From positions 1 to 11,789 of the forward strand of contig CAMLKW010000137.1 in NCBI GenBank assembly GCA_946480605.1: a stretch of DNA of 11,789 bases, read 5' to 3'. This DNA is from an uncultured Roseateles sp. GTDB taxonomy: Bacteria; Pseudomonadota; Gammaproteobacteria; Burkholderiales; Burkholderiaceae. Within the stretch, counting starts at the first letter, position 1, and each line of letters opens with the position of its first letter. Positions 1-4,823 of this stretch are shown here, in pieces. The notes below the pieces were generated by a model, which was not told the DNA's origin, did no database searches, and saw nothing but the letters and a program-made list of their open reading frames with translations. Position numbers and translations under genes: made by a program.

Positions 1-1798
1 TGCCGCGCGCGCCGAGGTACCACTCCTCGTCGTCGCTCTTCTGGCCGATGTTGCCCAAGAGGCCGGCCAGCATGGACAGGTGCACCTGCTCGTAGGTGGC
101 CGGGCTCTGGTTGAGCCGCCAGCCGTGCTCGGTGACGACGGTGTGCAGCTGCGAGTGCACATCGCGCCACTCGCGCACGCGGCGCGGGCTGACGAAGTTC
201 TCGCGCAGCAGCGCCTCATGCTTGCGGTGGGACAGCTTGTGCTCGCCCTCGCCGCCCTTGGAGTCGCCCAGCCACTTCCAAAGCTTCAGGTAGCCCATGA
301 ACTCCGACCGCTCGTCGTCGAACTTCTTGTGCTTCTCGTCGGCGGCCTGGGCTGCTTCCTGCGGGCGGTCACGCACGTCCTGGCCACTCAGCGCCGACGC
401 GATGACCAGCACCTCCGTCAACGCGTCGCGCGTGCGGGCTTCCAAAATCATGCGACCGACGCGCGGGTCCAGCGGCAGGCGGGACAGCTCCTTGCCCAGC
501 GGCGTCAGCTCGTTGGCGTCGTCGGTCGCGCCCAGCTCGTTCAGCAGCTGGTAGCCGTCGGCAATCGCCTTGGGTCGCGGCGCTTCCAGGAAGGGGAAGC
601 GCTCGACGTCGCCCAGGTGCAGCGACTTCATGCGCAGGATGACGCCTGCAAGACTGCTGCGCAGGATTTCCGGGTCGGTGAACCTGGGCCTCTCGTTGAA
701 CTCCTTCTCCGAGTACAGCCGCACGCAGATGCCGTTGCTCACCCGGCCGCAACGGCCCGCGCGCTGGTTGGCCGCCGCCTGGCTGATGTTCTCGATCAGC
801 AGTTGCTCGACCTTGTTGCGGTAGCTGTAGCGCTTCACGCGCGCCAGGCCCGGGTCGATGACGTAGCGGATGCCCGGCACCGTCAGCGAGGTTTCGGCGA
901 CGTTGGTCGCCAGCACGATGCGGCGCGCGCCATGCGGCTCGAACACCTTGTTCTGTTCCGCCTCGGACAGCCGCGAGAACAGCGGCAGGATGTCCACACC
1001 CGGCCGGTGGTGCTTGCGCAGCGCCTCGGCCGCCTCGCGGATCTCGCGCTCGCCGGGCAGGAACACCAGCACGTCGCCGCCGCCCTCGCGCCACAGCTCG
1101 TCCACCGCATCGCAGATCGCGTTGTTCAGGTCGTACTCGCGGCTTTCCTCGAACGGACGGTAGCGCTGCTCGACAGGGAACAGCCGACCGCTGACCATCA
1201 GCACCGGCGCCGGGCCCTTGCTCGACTCGAAGTGCTTGGCGAACCGATCCGCGTCGATGGTGGCCGACGTGACGACGATCTTCAGGTCCGGCCGGCGCGG
1301 CAGCAGCTCGCGCAGATAGCCCAGCAGGAAGTCGATGTTGAGGCTGCGCTCGTGGGCCTCGTCGATGATCAGCGTGTCGTAGGCGCGCAGCAGCGGGTCG
1401 CTCTGCGTCTCGGCCAGCAGGATGCCATCCGTCATCAGCTTGACCGACGCGCCCTTGGACAGCCGGTCCTGGAAGCGCACCTTGTAGCCGACGACCTCGC
1501 CCAGCGGCGTCTTCAGCTCCTCGGCGATGCGCTTGGCCACACTGCTGGCAGCAATGCGCCGCGGCTGCGTGTGGCCGATCAGCCCGCCGCCGTTGGCGCG
1601 CCCACGGCCCATCGCCAGCGCGATCTTGGGAAGCTGGGTCGTCTTGCCGGAACCGGTCTCGCCGCAGACGATGACGACCTGGTGCTCGGCCAGCGCCTGC
1701 ATGATCTCGTCGCGGCGGGACGATACCGGCAGCGATTCGGGGAAGGAAATGGAAAGAGCCGGTTGAGGCAACCGGCTCTCGGGTCGTTCGGAACTCAT
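1..1798 (-). CDS. hrpA: HrpA-type DEAH-box ATP-dependent RNA helicase, C-terminus outside window
   Basis: Translating the minus strand from ATG at 1798 gives 599 uninterrupted codons running off the left edge. Superfamily-2 DEAH helicase motifs appear in order: Walker A GETGSGKT (residues 46-53), DEAH (146-149), SAT (178-180) and motif VI QRAGRCGR (345-352), followed by winged-helix/helicase-associated sequence. HrpA proteins are about 1,300 residues, so under half is visible; the OB-fold and the HrpA-specific C-terminal region would lie outside. Known family members unwind RNA or remodel ribosome-bound mRNA using NTP hydrolysis in the cytoplasm. The gene follows the VOC gene by 25 bp and is probably co-transcribed with it. 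ATG 1798 is chosen because only a TTG lies upstream in frame before a stop; it has no obvious ribosome-binding site and is preceded by a small hairpin. HrpB is less likely given the sequence style and the argA/yggX neighbourhood, but the absent C-terminus would settle it. Confidence 0.95.
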   Translation of the reverse strand, partial: MSSERPESRLPQPALSISFPESLPVSSRRDEIMQALAEHQVVIVCGETGSGKTTQLPKIALAMGRGRANGGGLIGHTQPRRIAASSVAKRIAEELKTPLGEVVGYKVRFQDRLSKGASVKLMTDGILLAETQSDPLLRAYDTLIIDEAHERSLNIDFLLGYLRELLPRRPDLKIVVTSATIDADRFAKHFESSKGPAPVLMVSGRLFPVEQRYRPFEESREYDLNNAICDAVDELWREGGGDVLVFLPGEREIREAAEALRKHHRPGVDILPLFSRLSEAEQNKVFEPHGARRIVLATNVAETSLTVPGIRYVIDPGLARVKRYSYRNKVEQLLIENISQAAANQRAGRCGRVSNGICVRLYSEKEFNERPRFTDPEILRSSLAGVILRMKSLHLGDVERFPFLEAPRPKAIADGYQLLNELGATDDANELTPLGKELSRLPLDPRVGRMILEARTRDALTEVLVIASALSGQDVRDRPQEAAQAADEKHKKFDDERSEFMGYLKLWKWLGDSKGGEGEHKLSHRKHEALLRENFVSPRRVREWRDVHSQLHTVVTEHGWRLNQSPATYEQVHLSMLAGLLGNIGQKSDDEEWYLGARG

Positions 1799-1802
1799 CG
1801 GG

Positions 1803-1817
1803 GCGGGATTGTCCCGC
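1803..1817 (-). promoter_or_regulatory. Hairpin in the hrpA translation initiation region
   Basis: A perfect inverted repeat (GCGGGA, 3-nt loop, TCCCGC) occupies the site where a Shine-Dalgarno sequence would be expected, ending 4 nt before the hrpA ATG on the minus strand. No T-run follows, so it does not resemble a terminator. It could limit hrpA translation relative to the upstream VOC gene, but a short GC-rich palindrome can also arise by chance in this composition. Confidence 0.35.
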
Positions 1818-1823
1818 AAGGCG

Positions 1824-2216
1824 TCACTCGGTGCGCGGGAAGTAGCTGATGGCCTGGATCACGCTGCCCTGCGGATCCTGCAGCACGGCCATGCGACCAA
1901 TGCCGGGAATGTCGAACGGGCCCGCGCAGAGCACCGCGCCCAGCCCCTTGGCCTTCTCGACGGTGGCATCACAGTTCTCCACGGTCACATAGGCGCCCCA
2001 CATCGCCGGCCCGGGCTGCTGCTGAGCCATGACGCCACCCACAGCGACCTCGCCGACCTTGATGACGTGATAGTCGCCCTGCCCCAGGTTCATGGTGTCG
2101 AACTTCCAGCCGAACAGCGTGCCGTAGAACTCGCAGGCAGCCTTGGGGTCGGGGCTGGACAACTCGTTCCAGCTGAAGGCGCCGGGGGTCATGTAGACGT
2201 CTTGATAGTCCTTCAT
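1824..2216 (-). CDS. VOC-superfamily (glyoxalase/bleomycin-resistance fold) protein
   Basis: A 130-residue protein starting MKDYQDVYM. It has the hallmarks of a single VOC module: an N-terminal stretch W-N-E-L-S-S-P-D followed by F-Y-G-T-L-F-G-W (around residues 12-33), and a C-terminal G-R-M-A-V-L-Q-D-P-Q-G strand (around residues 105-117). The family includes dioxygenases, glyoxalases and resistance proteins that usually dimerise and bind a metal; substrate cannot be read from the sequence. The start at 2216 is preferred over an in-frame ATG 21 codons upstream because GGAG lies 6 nt before it, and the extra N-terminus (MSLDAVMRAAD...) does not look like this family and would run through the divergent promoter region. 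It is probably the first gene of a two-gene transcript with hrpA. Family assignment is solid; function is unknown. Confidence 0.88.
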   Translation of the reverse strand: MKDYQDVYMTPGAFSWNELSSPDPKAACEFYGTLFGWKFDTMNLGQGDYHVIKVGEVAVGGVMAQQQPGPAMWGAYVTVENCDATVEKAKGLGAVLCAGPFDIPGIGRMAVLQDPQGSVIQAISYFPRTE

Positions 2217-2243
2217 CGCGGTCTCCGGTTGATGGGAGCGCCG

Positions 2244-2272
2244 ATGGTCGGCAGCGCGCATGACAGCGTCAA
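2244..2272 (-). promoter_or_regulatory. Candidate sigma-70 promoter for the VOC-hrpA pair
   Basis: On the minus strand TTGACG (2267-2272) is followed after 17 bp by GACCAT (2244-2249). The -35 matches 5 of 6 consensus positions and the -10 only 3 of 6. Predicted transcription would start near 2237, giving a leader of about 20 nt that contains the GGAG site. It lies in the divergent gap with argA. Confidence 0.35.
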
Positions 2273-2290
2273 GTGACACTCGTCAGGCCG

Positions 2291-2296
2291 CACAAT
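2291..2296 (+). promoter_or_regulatory. Candidate -10 element of argA, very close to the start codon
   Basis: CACAAT (4 of 6 to TATAAT) ends 8 bp before the argA ATG at 2305. No convincing -35 lies at the right distance; ATGACA (2260-2265) and GTGACA (2273-2278) are near-consensus but mis-spaced. With no purine-rich ribosome-binding site before ATG 2305, the arrangement would fit a leaderless or very short-leader mRNA. Confidence 0.25.
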
Positions 2297-2304
2297 TCCG
2301 CCCC

Positions 2305-3648
2305 ATGACCGGCCTTGTCTTTCCCCACACCTTCGTGCCCTGGTTCCGCTCGGTGGCGCCCTACATCCACGCCTACCGCGGCGAGACCTTCGTCGTGGGC
2401 ATGCCGGGTGAGCTGATCGCCGCCGGCAAGCTGAACGCCTTCGTCCAAGACCTGGCCATCCTGCATGCGATGGGCATCAAGATCGTGCTGGTGCATGGGT
2501 TCCGGCCCCAGGTCAACGAGCAGCTTGCCGCCAAGGGGCAGGTGCCCAAGTTCAGCCGCGGCATGCGCATCACCGACGCCGTCGCGCTGGACTGCGCACA
2601 GGAAGCCGCCGGGCAGCTGCGCTTCGAGATCGAGGCCGCGTTCAGCCAGGGCCTGCCCAACACCCCCATGGCGAATGCCACCGTCCGGGTCGTCTCGGGC
2701 AATTTCCTGACCGCCCGGCCGGTCGGCATCGTTGAAGGTGTGGACTTCCAGCACTCGGGCCTCGTGCGCAAGGTCGACGGTGCCGCCATCCAGCGCGCCA
2801 TCGACATCGGCGCCATCGTGCTGCTGTCGCCGTTTGGCTTCTCACCGACAGGGGAGGCCTTCAACCTGTCCATGGAGGATGTCGCCACCTCGGCCGCCAT
2901 CGCCCTGCAAGCCGACAAGCTGCTGTTTGTCTGCGAAGTACCCGGGGTGCCGGAAGATCCGAATGACCCGGACAGCGCCATCGACACCGAACTGGCCCTG
3001 GCGGACGCCGAGCGCATGGTGGCCCAGGCCGGCCCGGCGCCGGAGCCCACCGACGTGGCCTTCTACCTGCGCCGATGCGCCGAGGCCTGCAGGGCCGGCG
3101 TGGAGCGCTCGCACATCATCCCGTTTGCCGTGGACGGCGCACTGCTGCAGGAGGTCTACACCCACGACGGCATCGGCACCATGGTCGTGGACGAGAAGCT
3201 GGAGAGCCTGCGCGAGGCCAGCGCCGACGACGTGGCCGGCATCATCCAGCTCATCGAGCCCTTCGAGCGCGACGGCACGCTGGTCAAGCGCAGCCGCACC
3301 GAGATCGAACGCGACGCCGAGCTGTACACGGTCATCGAACACGATGGCGTCATCTTCGGCTGCGCGGCGCTCTACCCGTATGTGGAGGCCCGCACCGCCG
3401 AGATGGCAGCGCTGACCGTGTCTGCCGAGGTGCAAGGCCAGGGCGACGGCGACCGGCTGCTGAAACGAATCGAGCAGCGCGCCAAGGCCATGGGGCTGGA
3501 CAGCATCTTCGTGCTGACCACCCGCACCATGCACTGGTTCATCAAGCGCGGATTCCAGCAAGTCGACCCCGAATGGCTGCCCGAGGAACGCAAGCGCAAA
3601 TACAACTGGGACCGCCGATCGCAGGTGCTGGTGAAGCGATTCAACTAA
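2305..3648 (+). CDS. argA: N-acetylglutamate synthase (amino-acid N-acetyltransferase)
   Basis: Catalyses acetyl-CoA + L-glutamate to N-acetylglutamate, the first step of arginine synthesis; the classical enzyme is feedback-inhibited by arginine. The 447-residue product has the two-domain ArgA plan: an N-terminal amino-acid-kinase-like domain (about residues 15-285, with VLVHGFRPQV at 61-70) that in characterised enzymes binds the arginine effector, and a C-terminal GNAT domain (about 300-447) with the acetyl-CoA loop pattern Q-x-x-G-x-G (QGQGDG, from residue 377) and the typical end F-V-L-T-T-R-T-x-H-W-F. The length matches the E. coli enzyme (443). ATG 2305 is chosen over an ATG 15 codons upstream (2260) because family members start with a similar short lead-in to the F-V-P-W-F-R-x-V-A-P-Y-I segment; neither start has a clear Shine-Dalgarno. 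It is divergent from the VOC gene and followed by yggX after 84 bp. Confidence 0.95.
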   Translation: MTGLVFPHTFVPWFRSVAPYIHAYRGETFVVGMPGELIAAGKLNAFVQDLAILHAMGIKIVLVHGFRPQVNEQLAAKGQVPKFSRGMRITDAVALDCAQEAAGQLRFEIEAAFSQGLPNTPMANATVRVVSGNFLTARPVGIVEGVDFQHSGLVRKVDGAAIQRAIDIGAIVLLSPFGFSPTGEAFNLSMEDVATSAAIALQADKLLFVCEVPGVPEDPNDPDSAIDTELALADAERMVAQAGPAPEPTDVAFYLRRCAEACRAGVERSHIIPFAVDGALLQEVYTHDGIGTMVVDEKLESLREASADDVAGIIQLIEPFERDGTLVKRSRTEIERDAELYTVIEHDGVIFGCAALYPYVEARTAEMAALTVSAEVQGQGDGDRLLKRIEQRAKAMGLDSIFVLTTRTMHWFIKRGFQQVDPEWLPEERKRKYNWDRRSQVLVKRFN

Positions 3649-3668
3649 CACCGCCTAGCCCCGACGCC

Positions 3669-3696
3669 TTCGTCAATTCAGCCGGCGCGCTAAAGT
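3669..3696 (+). promoter_or_regulatory. Candidate yggX promoter overlapping the argA terminator
   Basis: TTCGTC (3669-3674), a 16-bp spacer and TAAAGT (3691-3696) could form a weak sigma-70 promoter. Transcription would begin around 3703-3704, leaving a leader of about 30 nt carrying the AGGAG ribosome-binding site of yggX. The -10 lies in the loop and right arm of the terminator hairpin. Confidence 0.3.
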
Positions 3697-3713
3697 GCCG
3701 GCTGTTTTCTTTC
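3680..3713 (+). terminator. Probable intrinsic terminator after argA
   Basis: A 9-bp stem AGCCGGCGC / GTGCCGGCT (one G-U pair) around a 6-nt loop is followed directly by a T-rich run (GTTTTCTTTC). It begins 32 nt after the argA stop. The loop and right arm contain a -10-like hexamer, so the same bases may also serve the yggX promoter. Confidence 0.6.
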
Positions 3714-3732
3714 TCGCGCCCAGGAGTACGCC

Positions 3733-4011
3733 ATGCCCCGCACCGTTCAATGTGCCTATCTGAAGAAGGAAGCCGAAGGGCTGGACTTCCCGCCCTATCC
3801 CGTTCACACCGAACTCGGCAAAAAGGTTTGGGAAAGCGTCAGCAAGGAAGCCTGGGCGGCCTGGATGAAGCACCAGACCATGCTGGTCAATGAAAACCGC
3901 CTGAACCTCGCCGACCTGCGTGCCCGCCAATACCTGATGCGTCAGGCGGACCAGTTTTTCTTCGGCACCGGTGCTGAACAGGTCGCCGGCTACGTCCCGC
4001 CCAGCAATTAA
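3733..4011 (+). CDS. yggX: YggX-family Fe(II)-trafficking / oxidative damage protection protein
   Basis: A 92-residue small soluble protein clearly of the YggX family. It shows M-x-R-T at the N-terminus, the conserved Cys at position 7, the R/K-E-A-E-G-L-D-F segment (residues 12-19), E-L-G-K-K-V (27-32), and the family signature K-E-A-W-x-x-W-x-x-H-Q-T-M-L-x-N-E-x-R-L-N (38-58). E. coli and Salmonella YggX (about 91 residues) protect iron-sulfur clusters from oxidants and are implicated in iron handling; the cytoplasmic role here is inferred from that. AGGAG stands 6 nt before the ATG, so the start is secure. It lies on the same strand as argA 84 bp downstream, a neighbourhood common in Burkholderiales, but the hairpin and T-run between them suggest its own promoter. 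Confidence 0.96.
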   Translation: MPRTVQCAYLKKEAEGLDFPPYPVHTELGKKVWESVSKEAWAAWMKHQTMLVNENRLNLADLRARQYLMRQADQFFFGTGAEQVAGYVPPSN

Positions 4012-4058
4012 ATAGGTCCGCGACGCGCAAATCGCCACGAATACTCCCTGGTCCACAC

Positions 4059-4074
4059 TCGGCGGCGCCGCCGA
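4059..4074. repeat. 16-bp perfect palindrome downstream of yggX
   Basis: TCGGCGGC followed immediately by GCCGCCGA, 47 nt after the yggX stop. There is no T-run, so it is not a standard terminator. It could be a protein-binding site or part of a 3'-end structure, or chance in GC-rich DNA. Confidence 0.4.
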
Positions 4075-4189
4075 CGGCAAATCCTCGCCTTTGCGCTTCG
4101 GGCACCTTCAGCAGGGGCATCCCGCTGCCGGCAATTCCAATTGAATCGCCCCTTGAATGGAAACCCGTAGCAATCGGCACAAAAAACTC

Positions 4190-4219
4190 TTGCACAAACC
4201 CGCGTCGGCACGATTTAAT
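4190..4219 (+). promoter_or_regulatory. Candidate promoter of the H-NS-like gene
   Basis: TTGCAC (4190-4195), an 18-bp spacer and TTTAAT (4214-4219). The -10 matches 5 of 6 consensus positions, the -35 only 3 of 6. It sits at the end of the AT-richer tract. A start near 4226 would give a leader of about 95 nt. Autoregulation through the AT-rich tract is plausible by analogy with enterobacterial hns, not shown by the sequence. Confidence 0.4.
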
Positions 4220-4227
4220 TCGGGCCA

Positions 4228-4265
4228 CGGAGATACTTCAGGCCTTCCGGCCCAGTCCGTCTCCG
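4228..4265 (+). promoter_or_regulatory. Nested inverted repeats in the leader of the H-NS-like gene
   Basis: CGGAGA (4228-4233) pairs with TCTCCG (4260-4265), enclosing a tighter GGCC-TTCC-GGCC hairpin (4241-4252). The element lies at the 5' end of the predicted transcript and about 55 nt before the start codon. It could stabilise or regulate the message; no named RNA family is recognised. Confidence 0.35.
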
Positions 4266-4320
4266 AGGCCGCAGACAACGTCGCGAGCCTCCCCGCTCAT
4301 ATCGCAAGAGGAATAGCAGC

Positions 4321-4617
4321 ATGTCCAATCTGAAGGAACTCCTGGCCCAGCGAGCCGCGCTGGATGAACAGATCAACCAAACCAAGGAGCGGGAACGCAG
4401 CGAAGCCATTGGCAAGGTCAAAACCCTGATGAGCGAATATGGCCTGTCGATTGCCGACCTGAGCGTGCGCACCCCCAAGCCGGTCAAGGTCTCCAAGGTC
4501 GCTGCCAAATATCGCAATCAGGCCACCGGCGAGACCTGGAGCGGCCGCGGCCTGCAGCCCAAATGGCTGAAGGCCGCCATTGCCGGCGGCGCCAAGCTGA
4601 CCGATTTCTCCGTCTGA
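4321..4617 (+). CDS. H-NS-family nucleoid-associated DNA-binding protein
   Basis: A 98-residue protein of the betaproteobacterial H-NS-like (BpH3-type) family. Residues 1-45 are a charged helical/coiled-coil oligomerisation segment (MSNLKELLAQRAALDEQ...). A Pro/Lys/Val-rich linker spans about 50-62. The C-terminal DNA-binding segment holds K-Y-R-N-x-A-T-G-E-T-W-S-G-R-G-L-Q-P-K-W-L (63-83). T-W-S-G-R-G corresponds to the enterobacterial T-W-T-G-Q-G-R loop that inserts into the minor groove of AT-rich DNA; the residue after R-G here is Leu, not Arg. Such proteins coat AT-rich, often acquired, DNA and repress its transcription. AGAGGAA lies about 8 nt before the ATG. The gene is monocistronic: a non-coding region precedes it and a strong terminator follows. 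Many genomes of this group carry several paralogues, so no specific gene symbol is given. Confidence 0.93.
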   Translation: MSNLKELLAQRAALDEQINQTKERERSEAIGKVKTLMSEYGLSIADLSVRTPKPVKVSKVAAKYRNQATGETWSGRGLQPKWLKAAIAGGAKLTDFSV

Positions 4618-4664
4618 TACTGCCCCGGCCGGCTGCGCGGCGCCGCCGCCCAGCCCCGCAAATC

Positions 4665-4695
4665 AGGGCCATCCTCGGGATGGCCCTTTTCATTT
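4665..4695 (+). terminator. Intrinsic terminator of the H-NS-like gene
   Basis: A perfect 10-bp stem AGGGCCATCC / GGATGGCCCT with a 3-nt loop is followed by TTTCATTT. It begins 47 nt after the stop codon and is the clearest rho-independent terminator in the window. Confidence 0.9.
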
Positions 4696-4711
4696 GTGGC
4701 GGGAGCATGCC

Positions 4712-4717
4712 TAAACT
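4712..4717 (+). promoter_or_regulatory. Candidate -10 element before the GGDEF-EAL gene
   Basis: TAAACT just past the H-NS terminator. A weak TTCATT (4689-4694) stands 17 bp upstream as a possible -35. Transcription would start at about 4724-4725, which coincides with the ATG of a 31-codon ORF. The same TAAACTC string recurs just before dnaG. Confidence 0.3.
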
Positions 4718-4724
4718 CGGGCGC

Positions 4725-4820
4725 ATGCCGTTCGTCACGCCCAGCCATCCCCGTCTTGCCGGCCCCAAGCCGCAAGGCTCGGATCGCGCCCGGCCGACCT
4801 CGACCGGCGGGCGAGGCTGA
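4725..4820 (+). CDS. Possible 31-residue leader ORF upstream of the GGDEF-EAL gene
   Basis: ATG 4725 opens a 31-codon frame ending in TGA at 4818-4820, exactly 3 nt before the ATG of the GGDEF-EAL gene. The peptide is Pro/Gly/Arg-rich (MPFVTPSHPRLAGPKPQ...) and is not recognised. It has no ribosome-binding site but starts at the predicted transcription start of the TAAACT element, so it could be read from a leaderless mRNA and couple translation to the large gene. It may equally be a chance frame; only conservation or ribosome profiling would decide. Confidence 0.2.
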   Translation: MPFVTPSHPRLAGPKPQGSDRARPTSTGGRG

Positions 4821-4823
4821 GCC

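Larger units (their letters stand above)
4012..4320 (+). other. Non-coding region between yggX and the H-NS-like gene
   Basis: No credible gene is present: the short open frames on both strands lack family-like composition and ribosome-binding sites. The left part has a 16-bp palindrome (4059-4074). The stretch from about 4131 to 4220 is clearly poorer in G+C than its surroundings, with A/T clusters such as AATTCCAATTGAAT and a run of six A, and contains the candidate promoter of the H-NS-like gene. The right part (4226-4320) would be its transcribed leader. Confidence 0.6.

Noticed and set aside
80..1849. A 589-codon plus-strand open frame opposite hrpA
   Set aside because: It mirrors the hrpA frame in high-GC DNA, has Gln/Arg/Ala/Leu-rich low-complexity composition and no recognisable domain, while the opposite strand encodes complete helicase motifs.
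2842..3651. A 269-codon minus-strand frame opposite argA, and an overlapping plus-strand frame at 3075-3893
   Set aside because: Neither has a ribosome-binding site or family resemblance; ArgA is well supported through the same interval and YggX through the right end.
4059..4074. Palindrome as a yggX terminator
   Set aside because: No T-run follows within a usable distance, so I list it only as a palindrome.
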